Of a stretch of DNA of 64,000 bases, positions 11,331 to 23,657 are shown in pieces (positions within the stretch are counted from its first letter, which is position 1; the number at the start of each line of letters is the position of its first letter). Both the position numbers and the translations under genes were made by a program. Location: NCBI GenBank assembly GCA_030142905.1, contig JASJOG010000137.1:682001-746000 (forward strand). The letters run 5' to 3'. The notes under the pieces are model-generated. The model searched no databases. It worked only from the letters and a program-made list of their open reading frames with translations, and was not told the origin of the DNA. This DNA comes from Heliopora coerulea (lineage: Eukaryota; Cnidaria; Anthozoa; Scleralcyonacea; Helioporidae).

Positions 11331-14300
11331 TTGAGGTAAATCTATTTTTAGCGGTAGATTCTCAATTGGTTTGAAGGCCTTTCCTTGATAAAGTTTCGCA
11401 AACAGTAACATAGAGCTCCTTAAGCAATATGTATATTCTTTCACTTATAACTACTCTATTAATGTCCCAAGCTATCATCTTTTGTGATGTTTTCCAGAGA
11501 CCTCTATAAAGGATATCACAAATAGAACAGACACTGGCAGGGGATATGATTTGAACAGGTTTTAGAAGGAACGACTCAACAGTAAATACTCTTACACATG
11601 AAAGATACACAGTTCAATGAATTTCATTTCGAACAAATGTACAGGTACCTTCTATAATCATGAATCAGCAGCTGATTGGGCAAAATGCAAAAGACGTCGG
11701 CAAGATATTCTAGTCGAAAGGTGCTTTAGAATGAAGAGGGTAACATAGAGGCATGTGATGATTATTAATTTTACAAATATGTCTGATTTAAACTCTAATA
11801 ATTTCAAATAGGGTCAAAATAATATTGGAATGCCGAAGGAAATTTTATTTGTTAATCATTTGTACCGTATATTCATGTCGACTTACAATAATCTTTACTC
11901 AAAATAGCAGCTAAGTAATGTCAACTTCGAGAATCTTTCTATATTTTCTCGTTATTCCCTGTACGAAATTATATCGAATGAAAAACTGCAGTCTGAACAG
12001 AAGAAATATTTTCTGCTTTAGCGTCTTAGAACCGTTCGTTTTGTGCTCAACAAAAATTTTCCCACCGTTTCAAAATGATTTACAATTTGTAACGATCAAA
12101 CTTAATTGGAAAGTAAAACTCGACCAATGCAGTGAGTATATCAGTCGTGCCTTGTCTATTAATGGTGCATCTGCACCATAATGTGCGATGCATTCCACTT
12201 GATTTTTTGCAGCACTTGATAAAAAATGAGGTTAGTCGTTGATTATGGCGGAACAAAGCCACTTCTTCAATACTTCATTCTTCTTCATTGGTATATTAAA
12301 GTCAAAATCATTTAACTGGAGAGGCCTTTTCAAATTTTAGGGTCGTCGTGTTTAAGGTAAAGAGTTCATTCAACAAAAATCGTGGTTACGTTGAACTGGA
12401 TCTTATTCCTGGGTTTATTGCAAGGTTAACTGCTCGACATAACAGGTATGACAACAAATCTTTTCATTTTCACTGAATAAAGGACAAACTCTTTATATTA
12501 GGTGTAGGATTCAAGTTCCAAAAATTGCTAAATACTCTTCCATGCCATTTCTCTCTACTCCAAACCTGCTTACCACCACATGAGGACTATTACTTTCAAA
12601 ACGCTACAAAGCTACTTATGAGCTATCCTCGTACATAGTTATTCCATAGTTAGTTCGATATTTCTCCATAAACAAGCAACAGTAAGTAATCTTCATAGTT
12701 AATTGCAAGTAATTCAATGTAGTTGTCTTTTATTTTATCGTCTATGTCTTGTTTTATACGTGCTTTCTTTATTTCAGACTAAACGCGGAAACTACACACA
12801 AGTGTTGTGAAAATCATTTAGTAGTCTTCTAAGATCAAGTCTAGACGACCATATAGAAAGAGCCTTTGACAAACAGAAGTAACTTCCGTTGTAATGGAAC
12901 CAAAAATATTTCAAATATGTGAAGAAAAAAAAAAGCCGACTCACTATTTAATAAACATTTTAGATCTAAGATTTTTGGTTCCACTGAGTAGTCCACGACT
13001 TCTAATATTTTACCTTAAAGTAGAGGTGTATTAAGCTATCAACCGGATAGCACTTCAGACGTTCATTGTTAACGTAAATTGGATACTCCAATGGGTTATT
13101 TTGCTGTATTGTTTTCAGCTTTTAATGATGTAGAGTGAAATAGGCAGTGCTTGGAAAGCGCATTAGAGTTTTTGTTATCCAGGTTCCTGGTTTGATTGCT
13201 TTTTTCATCTGTTTTCTTTTTAAACAAGTTAAAATAATGCTAAACATGTTAAACAGCTGCAAAGTGTTTCAATTCCACTTTGAAATTGAATAAGAGTGTT
13301 TTTTCACAGTCATTTCCATCCCAAAGGCTCATACGTATATAAACAAATTAAAGCAATATCATTACTTTCTAGTTCAGATTGATTTTCCCCAAATTAGTTC
13401 TCTATTGACGATGAATAATTGGCAAGTAGTTCAAGGCACGGTGAAAAGTTCAATGTAGCTCGTGCTTCTGTGTTGTTTTAATAAGAATTTGGAAATTTTT
13501 GACAAAAAATCCCGAGCTTCTTAAACTAAATAAATGAATTATCAAAAAAGTAGACTAAAGACCAGTGTAGAGTAAGCAATAGAAAACAAACCTACTTAAA
13601 TTGATTAATTTCGACGAAAATTTGAGTTCAGTTCACTTGGATTTTATTTGCTGTAAATGCAATGTTGCTGTATACTTGTGTGGTATGAGGTTGACTTGTA
13701 AGAGATGTACATTAAAACCAGTGGATAACAGTTTGTGGGTGATAACTGCTTCATGTTGCATGATTAAACTAGTTAAATTAAGATTAGGTGCAAACGTTTC
13801 TCATATATATTACTGGTGACGAATAGCTTTAAGAATTACAGTGTATTAATTTGTTATTGATACAGGGTCATTTCTATCCTATGGCTACAAACTACGGTCA
13901 GCTTGGAAACAACTAACGCAAATTGGTATCTTGACACGAAACTTCTATTTTTAGTCATCCTAGGCCTCATATTGTCGTTATCATTTTTCAAATCCTTTCT
14001 TTTCTGAAAAGCAATTTTATATTAATGAGTTATGAGTACTACTTTTGCATATGTTAGTTAATATAAGATAAAATTGTGAATAAGATAAACGAACATATGT
14101 GACTTTATGTCTTAAGTCCGTATCATTGCTTGGCATATACTGTGCTTTTCATCCAAGAATCTGATAGTTGTCCGACAGTTAATTTACTGTAAACCAATCA
14201 TACCGTTATCCTTATCCAAACTAGAGTAAGTATAATCTGGTATATATTTTGTCGCCATGATTCCTTGGTTGTAGGAGACAGATGTTTCTAAAGTGATTTT

Positions 14301-14647
14301 GGATCAAGTAATATTGGATCAATTCTTATTCTAACAATATTGATATAGAATTTGTTTCAAACTCTAAACTTAACTCATTCCACACATTTGAAAAAGGTGC
14401 GTCGAGATCGAAGACTATGGTTTTAAAAAATACTCACAAGAATATGTAGGATGACGGACGTAGTAAACTTTATGAATATAAAGTCACGGCAAAAATGTCC
14501 AACATCAAAACATTGGTTTTTGTTTTTATGATATCCCAACAAGAGAGTATCTAAGGGAGTAAAGACTAAGGAGGCATGTAGGAAAGCGCAACAAGTTTTT
14601 GGGAAGACAGTAAGTTTAGGGACACATAATTGATGCTCTGAACGGGA

Positions 14648-14882
14648 CTTTTGTTCATTCATTGAATGTTTGCACGGTGAACATTCTTGCCATAGCATTA
14701 TCACAATAATTTGAAGGCCATTACAATCTTATACCCGTGGACACTCTCGTGTAAGATTTCCCCTATCTAAATATAAAATTAACGATCATTAAAATATCAC
14801 AATAGCTATTACAATCTTATACACCTTAACACTCTCAATAGGTCTTTTGTTCATTCGTCGAATGTTTTCATGGTGAACAATA
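14648..14882. repeat. diverged direct repeats
   Basis: TTTTGTTCATTC...GAATGTTT...GGTGAACA occurs at about 14648 and again at 14844. ATTACAATCTTATAC occurs at about 14721 and 14811. The order suggests an old segmental duplication of roughly 100-200 bp with later divergence. Confidence 0.5.
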
Positions 14883-15304
14883 CAGCAATAGCGAAGACAT
14901 GTCAACTTGTCGAATACTCAGCAAGAAATGATTTGCCTGGTGTTTCACCGTTAACTGTATCACATTCGCGCATATTTGGTGGATTAAAAATTTTGAGAGC
15001 TGCGATAACATCATCTACTCACTGTCGTAAATCATACCTTTCAAGATGGACTACCTCAAGGAGTAACGTAATCATCAAGCTCTATCAAATTAGATGTTTC
15101 CATAGTTGCAGATGAACTAGATCATATTTAAGTACAGTGGCCTGGCGTAGCCAACCTTGGCTTTCCGGCCGGTCAAATATTCATTCCTGTCCTTTAGTGG
15201 TTTGCAAAGCATGTTCAGAGAAATTTCGTATTTTAAACTGAGATGTCAAGAAGTGGCATAATTATTAAATTAAATAATGGTTGGACTATCAATGGAACGC
15301 ATGA

Positions 15305-15664
15305 TTAACTGGAATCGATATTTAGCTTCCTTTTCTTAGGGCCAGTAATATTTAGCATGGGTTTACATAAAGAGTGAATAATTGCAATTGCGGTGGCACG
15401 GGAGGAAGAGGGAATGTGTTTTAACGTTAGAAATTCCGTCTCATATAATATTGGTATCCCATGTCTAAAGTAGCAGAGACCATAGTTGTTAGCCCTGTAA
15501 ATGAAATGTTTGATTTCCTTGCTTAACATTTTCCCGTTTGCATCTTCTTGCTTCTCTCTTACTCTCTCTTTTTTCTTTCCTGTACTCTTTCTCCTTAACT
15601 TGTTATATTTTTGTTTGGAGAAGTTGTTTTTGTTTACTAATAATTTTTTAACATTGCTCGGCAA
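15305..15664 (-). other. open frame of unknown significance
   Basis: A 119-codon frame opens at TTG rather than ATG; the first Met comes after a Lys/Arg/Glu-rich stretch. It contains KKKERVREKQE and later FRHGIPILYETEFLTLKH. I recognise no family. It could be a relic of a mobile element or chance, and no splice model was built. It is kept only because it is longer than most background frames here. Confidence 0.2.
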
Positions 15665-16104
15665 TTTTTGCTGTTGTCCTTATGCTGGCGTGTAGTCAGG
15701 AATTTTTCATGGGGCTAGAGCTTTCAATGTTGATCAACTTTTGCCGCTTGATATTTTCAACACTCCAAAAAATGTACTGCATTCTTATATATTAGTTCAT
15801 CACATAAGAGAGTCATCTGAGCGCAATGGCAAAAGAGAGTTAGGCTCGCGACAGGGCCTTTTAAAACCAGTCGTTGGTCTAATTCACTTCTATTTAAAGA
15901 ATTTTTATTTACAAGAAAACTCGAATAGGCGATGATGACTTCGCGTTTTTCCCTTCACTCCAGTCATTTTATAAAACTAAATTCAATATTGGAGAATCCA
16001 GCCTCCAGGAATCTATACATGCAATCGCCAGGTTAGTTTCCCATTGCTTGCAGTCACGCAATATTGCTTTATCTATAGTTAGCTTGTCTTTCGTTCCTCT
16101 TCTT

Positions 16105-16210
16105 TTCTGACGACCGGTGAGATGCTCTAACCTTTGAGCTACCAAGACTCAGATTGTGAGCTAAGGTGCATGTTCGACATATATGTGCGACCTAAACGGA
16201 AGCCACGATA
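16105..16210 (-). repeat. tRNA-derived SINE copy, minus strand
   Basis: On the minus strand the order is a leader with GGTCGCACATATATGTCGAAC, then CTTAGCTCACAATCTGAGTC, then the A-box-like GGTAGCTCAAAGGTTAGAGC. The same leader and A-box region occurs in both orientations at 53272-53606. The copy is cut short before the B box. Confidence 0.7.
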
Positions 16211-16270
16211 TATTAATAATGATTGATGCAGTTTATGTTTTTAGAAGTGTGAGAGCTTGGATATATCTTG

Positions 16271-16444
16271 AGATAGATGAATGATCGTCGCGCTCTATAC
16301 TCAGAAAAACGGTCACCCTCTGGGTCTTGGTAGCTCAATGGCTGGAGTGTCTCTCCAGTCATCAGAAGGTTGCGGGTTCGATCACCGTCTGGGGCTCAGA
16401 AATCGTTTTTCTGAGTGTAAAGCTTGACGATCGTTCATCTATCT
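16271..16444 (+). repeat. tRNA-derived SINE with inverted termini
   Basis: A pol III type A box (TAGCTCAATGG, 16331-16341) and B box (GGTTCGATC, about 16375-16383) lie in a tRNA-like segment. The tail GACGATCGTTCATCTATCT (16426-16444) is the reverse complement of AGATAGATGAATGATCGTC at 16271-16289, so the element folds back on itself. A minus-strand copy of the same SINE lies just to the left. Confidence 0.7.
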
Positions 16445-16789
16445 TAAACTACTGTTCTATTTTTTTCCCGTTACACCAGGTCTACTTCACCAGTAAATTT
16501 TGAGTTAAGTTGGTAAGTTGTAGCTTAATGTTAGTAAAGACGTTTGGTTGTATGCTGTGCAAGTTTTGTCAGTTTAATTGAAAATAGTCGGAAAAACGTG
16601 CTTAGACCTCAAAGTTGTGCAAAGTACTTGTGCCTATTTCCACTAGGCGGATTTTATCGCGCGAAGCGACTTTTTCTTTTATCTCAAAGGCTCTCGACTG
16701 TGACTAATGGGAACCTGTTCAATTTATATAAAGAAATTTCGATTCACACGGTAAAAGTAGCCCAGTGGAGAATAGCCTTTACATCTAAA

Positions 16790-17925
16790 GTGCTGTTTAC
16801 ACATGCGATTTTGTTCCTTGCGATTGACATCTCTGGGACGGCGGAAGCTGGGAGGGGGCTGGGAGGGCTTTAGCCCCCACTTTTTTGAAAGAAATTAAAT
16901 ATTTCGGTATCACTTTGAAAAACGTCTTAACCATGTTGAATGGTTATAGAAGACAGTTATGAAAAGAACTAGAGGAACCAACACACACAGAGAAAGTAAA
17001 TACTAAAAGGAAGTACTCTGTATTTCGGCAGACCACTCTTCAGGTGTAAACGTCTACTAACTGTTGAGAAATGAGTTATCAGCTTATATTTATACCTGAT
17101 GTAAAGGCAATGATGTAAAGGCAATGATCCCACATAGGATGGATTAAACATTTAAATAACGCCAATATACATGGATTCCATAATTTTTAGAAAGAATGCT
17201 GTGCGGCACTTTGCCAGGATGTTAGATTTGGAGTCTGAATAGTTATTGGCATACCATCTGTTTGACAACAAGTGTCGACCGATTGTCGAGTCAATTAATC
17301 GTTTGAGCAGAGGTACATTGCCTTTTCGGTTGATTTCTTAATGATACGGTCTTGTTTCGAATAACACTTGGCACATGTTGCTTAATCCTTTAACTTAACC
17401 ATTGGGGTTGTTCTACTTCCATAGCGAGAACCACACTCGCATTTTAGTTTATGATTTTAAATATCCGATAAACACATCCGATATTTGAGTGACCAGCTGA
17501 TATTATATGAGTTTTTCCTGTTAATATAACCAGTGTTTTGTGATTTCTAATTATTAAATTAAGAAGTGTTCACGACCGTCTCAGAAATATTGAATTTAAT
17601 TTTTTCAGGGGGGTCATGCTATCGCCCCCTGTCAGCTCCCCCACTCAAAATATCCTTCCTCGGTCCCTGTCATCTTGGAGTATGTGTTTAACTGACGCGA
17701 GCGTCGAGGACAAACTGCAGAAAATCATGAACAGATATCTTGCTGTATGGATTGCCATGCATTTATTACATACGTCAGGATCAAAATGGCACGTGTAAAC
17801 GACCCTTAACACAGCTTGTACGACACACAACCGAACACCTTTATTAAATTTTTCACAGCATTATTATTATTATTGAGGGGTAAAAGCCCCCCTGACTCCC
17901 CTCTTCCGCAGGCTCTGTCCTCCCT
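16790..17925. mobile_element. nested remnants of non-autonomous DNA elements
   Basis: GTTTACACATGCGATTTTG near 16793 is matched in inverse orientation near 17780-17800. Outside and overlapping it, GCGGAAGCTGGGAGGGGG (about 16840) is mirrored by GAGTCAGG and TGCGGAAG-like sequence near 17895-17915. Both look like inverted termini of short elements that lack a transposase. Borders are approximate. Confidence 0.4.
17018..17044 (-). ncRNA. hammerhead-ribozyme-like motif
   Basis: The minus strand reads CCTGAAGA, then GTGGTCTGCC, then GAAATAC. This places CUGANGA, a short helix II and GAAA in hammerhead order. The family occurs in Penelope-like retroelements. Helix II pairing is weak here, so activity is doubtful. 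Confidence 0.4.
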
Positions 17926-18267
17926 TCAAACCACTAATTCGTTTCACTAAGTGCTATTTACGACAGATTTCCCAAATTTTTTTACCTAGGAAAGGTTTTT
18001 GACCATCAAACATGGTTTCTCCCACAACCGGTCACCAAATTGTTAAGCGTTGATCCACCATTGATAATTACCTTAAAAATCTTTTGAGCGTTTACCTTTG
18101 ACTTTCGAAATTAATACAGTTTAATAGAATAATCTTTAAACCGCGTAGGTAAAATGCATGTCTGTTAGATGTGCTTGCAACAGGCGTGAGGCAAGCCTGA
18201 AATTGCGGAATTTTACTTGATGAAAAACGGTGTTTTTAATCAAAGAATTAAAAGTTATAGAAAAGGT

Positions 18268-18729
18268 TTACAATCTGTGGACTGCTGGAAATGAAAGAAC
18301 GAGTGAACGTCTGGTGTACTGGATAAAGGGGTTTGGAATGGAGGGGATGCGCTCCACAGGATAGGGAGAAGTTACGGTCAACATTTCACCAGTGAGAAGA
18401 GTATCTCTTTTTAGGGATCCAGGGCATCCTTCTCCCACAGATTTTTTGAAGCTTTGGTACATTGAAACTGTATTTTCAGCGCCTCCCGAGAGATATATGC
18501 ACAAACGTTTGCTATGGTTTCTGTGAGAGGCATTTTTTGCCAACCAAAAAGAGCAGATTTGCTGAACAAGGGCGATTTGAGAGAGATTTGAGAGTGATTT
18601 GCTGATTGACAAACTAAGGACTCCATTCCTTCTAGTTTCAAAGGAGTTTGTAAATTGTATTGAAATCGAAAAGACGATTTTTTGATCGAAGTGCAATTTT
18701 AGTTCACTATTTATGTGGATTATAAGCAC
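18268..18729 (-). other. 153-codon open frame, unknown
   Basis: This is one of the longest frames outside recognised exons. It opens at GTG, not ATG. It shows no domain I know, and the composition (Ser, Ile, Leu rich, no repeated motif) gives no clue. A second minus frame overlaps it at 18411-18641. Most likely it is non-coding or a relic. Confidence 0.15.
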
Positions 18730-19303
18730 TCACAAATGTTACCAGTCCCCTGAATTTTTAGGTAAAGAGGACAGGTGTTCAGAAACTTCAATTGTCCTAA
18801 TTTTGGTACATGATCGTATTGGTAGAGTTCGAGCTTTAATTGGTTATGACAGATTTTCATTCCGACTGAGTTCTGAATCAAAGACATTACTCGGGGCAAA
18901 TCTTCTTGTTCGTTTAATAGGCCTTGTTAAGAGAATCAAGAGTTTGTTTTCTTTAAATTGTAACCTTATATAGGTTGATGTAATGGTGGTCCATATTTGT
19001 ATAACCGTTTCTCTTCACTACATAGAAAGAACACAAAATGTAGTGACTGTTTAATGAGTTACAAAATGAGTTACCTGTGTGTGGTATGTACTTTTCACCA
19101 GGCCATTCAATCTGAAACAGTATACATTTTAGGGGTCTTCTGTGTGCTACACAATACCTAATTTGTCAAGTTCTGTAGCTGTTCAAGATGGGCGATTTTT
19201 TTACGCCCTCTTCAAGATGGCGAATACTTATCATAAGAGCCTGAAAACTATTCGCGCCTGCGTTATATTATAATTCAACATGTCCTCTCACATAAGATTC
19301 AAG

Positions 19304-19490
19304 TTAGGATTAGGGTTAGGGTTAGGGTTAGGATTAGGGTTAGGATTAAGATTAGAATTAGGGTTAGGGTTAGGGTTAGGATTAAGGTTAGGGTTAGGAT
19401 TACGGTTAGGGTTAGGATTAGGATTAGAATTAGGGTTAGAATTAGCTCTAATCCTAGCCCTAACCCTAATCCTATTCCCAACCTAAACCT
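19304..19490. repeat. telomere-like TTAGGG variants followed by inverted CCCTAA variants
   Basis: From 19304 to about 19445 the plus strand is a run of TTAGGG, TTAGGA, TTAAGG and TTAGAA units. From 19446 to 19490 it turns into CTAATCCTAGCCCTAACCC-type units, the reverse complement. The array sits about 280 bp beyond the plastin stop codon. Confidence 0.9.
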
Positions 19491-19572
19491 TTAAAAAGGA
19501 AAAGTGAAAACAAGAAAAGGAAAAAAAAATCACATGTCTAAGTTGTAAACTTTTGCTTGTTGATGAATTTTT

Positions 19573-19578
19573 TTTATT
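19573..19578 (-). terminator. candidate plastin poly(A) signal
   Basis: AATAAA on the minus strand lies about 200 bp downstream of the plastin stop codon. It is the nearest canonical hexamer I noticed. The cleavage site cannot be placed from the sequence. Confidence 0.45.
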
Positions 19579-19774
19579 TGCAATGGAATCTGACTCCTAG
19601 AGAGTATACAGAATTGCAGATATAACATATCGCCAGTTTCAAGGATTTTAACGTATACTCAAAGCATTGTTTGGGTAGAATATCTCGGTTGTTTTGTAGT
19701 TTACATTAATGCAAAATGTCAAAATTATATGGAACTGTTGTGCATTTGCCTGACAAGTTTAACCTTATTCGTTC

Positions 19775-20359
19775 CTAAGTTTGAAGTCCACTTGCCATGA
19801 GGCAAGCAAATATTGTCATGACCATTTTTGGATTCACCTCAACGACATCCTCAGGAAGAGCATAAATACGTGCACCCACTTTACGTGCCATAGAAATAGC
19901 AAACTTGGCATTAGAAAGCTTGGTTTCTTCAGTATCAGCAGTTGAAACTGACGGATAATATACGGATTTTGGCTTGATGGAATCAATCAGGTCAAGTATG
20001 GTTTGAGAGGACGAAATGGCAGGATCTTTGAAGTTTATTATCTGTGAGGATTTCTGATGTTCTCGGAGTTTCTCGTTCACCCATTTGATTATTTGCTCGT
20101 CCTTGACTGGCTTATCTGAGCCGGCGATTGACTGCAGAAGGGATAAGGTATAGAAGTGCATTGCTTGACTGACGATTCCCAGAATAAGCTTCTTATTTCC
20201 CTCAATTATATCTTGACCTCCAATTCCTACAACTGAGAATTTCAGTTCGTCAGCCACCTTCACCACGTAATTACAATTTTCCAGTTTTTTCATTTTTCCT
20301 CCCAGTTTCGGAAAAGGGGGCATATTAATATCCTTCCAATTTACAATTCCAGGTTGTAT
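19775..20359 (-). CDS. PLS: plastin exon 5 (last)
   Basis: It encodes residues 422-615 and the TAG stop: the rest of CH3 and all of CH4. The acceptor is TGTTCACAG. Confidence 0.95.
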   Translation of the reverse strand: MQPGIVNWKDINMPPFPKLGGKMKKLENCNYVVKVADELKFSVVGIGGQDIIEGNKKLILGIVSQAMHFYTLSLLQSIAGSDKPVKDEQIIKWVNEKLREHQKSSQIINFKDPAISSSQTILDLIDSIKPKSVYYPSVSTADTEETKLSNAKFAISMARKVGARIYALPEDVVEVNPKMVMTIFACLMASGLQT

Positions 20360-22705
20360 CTGTGAACAGAAATGAAAGTACAAAAATTAACTACACGCCA
20401 ATTGTTAAACCTATCGGTGTGGAAATTTTGGATTTTTGAATTTGAAAATACTTTCCAATTTGCCTTTTCATATTGAGTGCTCCTGAAGAACTAGTTTCCC
20501 AGAAAAACAATAAACTGGGAATGCAACTGATTCGAGAAAAGTTAAACCGATTGCAAAGTATTTGGAATAGTTTGTTTGGTATAGTTTGGTATAGTTGGAG
20601 AGAGAAAATGTACAAGAGGAGAGCGATTAGAAGACGACACCATCAAAATAATTTTTACAGATCATTTCGTCTAATTTTTGCTGAGGTGAAGTTAAACTTC
20701 ACAATTGACAAACAGTTCGGATGTAAATACAGCATTTTACCCTACCAGTTACTCAAACACTAACTACTATTGTACTAAAGCATTTGTGCATAGGTTCACC
20801 CGTTGTTGGAACTTTTTGTTGCACGATAACCGTAAGCAGTTAGGGAAAGGATTAGATTGGTAACTCCAAAGTCACACATTAGTTATAATTACACGGTTTA
20901 TGTAACTCGTGTTGTGGAAAATGCCGTTGTTGCCCGAAGGAATGTTGAATGCTGTTATCTTTATATAACTAGTCGAAAGTTGATACAGTTATTGATGAAA
21001 GTAGCACTCATTTCAGCCCCTCGCGCAGCTTGCAGTTTTGAAAAAGAAGTCATTTTAAACCTTGTAATTTTTCGAGCAACATGCAGCAATTTATTTTCAC
21101 CACACAAATTGCATGAAAAATTGTAGCGTATAACATGGCCTTCATATACTTTGCCAAGAACGAAAATGAAATTAAATGAAAAAAACTAGAAAAAAAAAAA
21201 TCAGGCGAGGGAACTAACTTGGTCAAATAACTGTGCCAATGCAATCCCATCGGAGAGATCAGCATACAAATGGTGAACCTGAGGCTTAATACCAAGACTG
21301 TTCATCCAGTTTCGTAAAGTTTTCTCCTCACGGGTTTCTTCGATATCAAGAGTTTCACTCTCGTCGAACTTCAGCGATGGATGGGAATTGAAGAGATGAC
21401 AAACAAATGCAAGGTTTAATTTTGGGTTGCCGTTGACAATATCAATCGGGCGAACAAAAGAATCACAATCGAGTTTTTTGGCATTATCTAAAACCTTTGC
21501 AGCTCGCTTTTCCAAGTCTGGTTCTGTGATGTGGGGTTCATCTAAGTCCACTGTAGGAGGAGCAATCTTAACAAAAAAGTAGTAAGATAAACCAAATAAA
21601 TAGAATAAAAGAACATAAAGTGAAACAGGTAAATTATTTTTCATGATGTTTTATTATTTCACCCATAAGCAAATGAATTGCTGGAATGCTGGAGTACAGA
21701 GCGGATGTGAGCGCTGAGTTCTGACTGTCTTCTTAGTCTCTTCAGTATTTCCTGATTTAGGCGCAAGTATATCACGTGTGAGAGAAGCGGATCTAGACTT
21801 GCGCGAATCAAAACTGTTTCTAATGAATTTTCAGAGACTCGTTGCCTCCACAAAAGCGTACCAATTTTCTTCTGCAACACATTCCTTGATGTAATTGTTT
21901 TCCGCGCAATTTCCGGAATGTTACTCAGTTTTAGGAAACCGACACATAATGTCTACGTTAAGTAATGTGTACAAATAATTTTTTTAAATTTTAAAAGTGT
22001 TTAAAAGTAACAAAACTAAAACAAATAAATTAACTAAACTAAACAAATAAATCAATGAAAAACTGACTTATGTTGGGAATCAAGTAATTCGCATTTTCTT
22101 ATTCTTGCGTCGTCTGAATTGTTTTAGTCTGAAATATTGATAAACAAATTTTCAAATGTTCCTCCTAGCTTTTCCTTTCTTTCCTTGAAATAATTTCCTT
22201 AATTTATACTTCAAGGTATAGAGCAGAACCCGAATAAAGTCCGGGTAAACTTAATATTTGAGTTCTTCAAAACAAGTCCAATGTGAACCCCAGATATTTC
22301 GAAGTCCAATGTCGCCGAGAGCTGCAGGAGGCCCTGGGGGTAGAGGTACAGAGTTGGTTGCTCTCCACAGTTGAAAATTAATTTCATTAACCAAAATAAC
22401 TGCTGGGCAGAATAAGCTTAGAATCCTTTAATCTTTGGCATTTTTCATAAGATTTCTCGGTAATGGACTTAATGCTTCGCTGTATAAACTTCAGAAGTGA
22501 AGAACACAGTAAACCGCTTCCAAAATCAAATTAATAAATACAGATAATTACAAAGCTCAAAATTTTATAGCTGGTTCACAATTGTTCCTTCATATCTAGT
22601 TAATCCGGTATTCCATGATTGACAAATCCAGATTGTCTGTCCTCTAAAGTGTCACTTTAAATGAAATCTTGCACAAAGATGTCACATAAGCGTAAACATC
22701 ATGTA

Positions 22706-22743
<38 letters not shown>

Positions 22744-23609
22744 GCAGGATGCTGGGAGCCCGTAGCAGGCTGAGACCCCTTCCACTGTCCTTAGTAGGGT
22801 GGTGTACGAGTTGTAATAATTATAATAATAAACTAATATTTTTCCAGGGTTAATCCGTCAGCCGTAGCTGTTATCAATGGATGCCCTGGATATAAAATCG
22901 TATGCTCATCATTTTGAATCTGGAACATGGAAGTTAACAAATTGGTATGCGAAAATGGTCATATTTTCTTATTTTACGCAGAACCGCAGCTAGCACACGA
23001 GCAATTGTTCTTCATTCCAATGAAAAAAATCTGAAGTCAATATGGTATTATCCGGCCAACCAGACCATTTGATTTCTTCCGGGCCTCTTTATTTCTTCAA
23101 AACTCGGGGTCAATTTGACCCCACTATCCCACCTTATAGGTGGTATTGTTTTTAACCACAAGTTAGTTGCAATTGATCTTCTTTTAATGGTACCAAAGCA
23201 TTGTTTTCTTTCATTCTACTGTTCTCTATATAACGTAAGTAGATAGTGAAACAGAATCCCTCTGTGAACGAGTTAGTGAAAACAGATTGAAAGATAAGGC
23301 AGGCAATTAATGCATCACAATACAACACTGATTTATATTACAAAGCTGTGATTCAACTGTAATTGGTTTTTTAATCTGGTGGGTTTCTTTGTATTTACTT
23401 AATCTTTCCTGACGGGAGCTCTCCCTTTGACGAGTAAAATTGTCTGGCATTAAACAGAGTAAAACGATAAAAGTGTTACCCGCCCGAGAAAGAGTGTAAC
23501 GGTCGGTGGTTATGGTTTTTACTGTAAAAAGTTCCAGTACGTTACTACCTAGAAAGACCACAACTTCATTATATTTCGATGCGGATTTGTGCCGTGTTGC
23601 ATATGTGCG

Positions 23610-23657
<48 letters not shown>

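Larger units (their letters stand above)
10734..19774. other. intergenic region between Dlx and plastin
   Basis: Nine kilobases lie upstream of Dlx and downstream of plastin. I recognise no conserved gene. It contains a 100-bp tandem duplication (11133-11330), diverged duplicated segments near 14648-14880, the tRNA-SINE locus at 16105-16444, remnants of GC-ended DNA transposons (16790-17925), a hammerhead-like motif (17018-17044) and a telomere-like array (19304-19490). Two open frames without known relatives are listed separately. Confidence 0.6.

Noticed and set aside
16321..16390. tRNA gene
   Set aside because: A and B boxes are present, but the acceptor and anticodon stems do not close, the sequence continues into a SINE tail, and several related copies exist.
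19280..19486. Leu/Gly-rich 68-codon frame
   Set aside because: It is a translation of the TTAGGG-like array.
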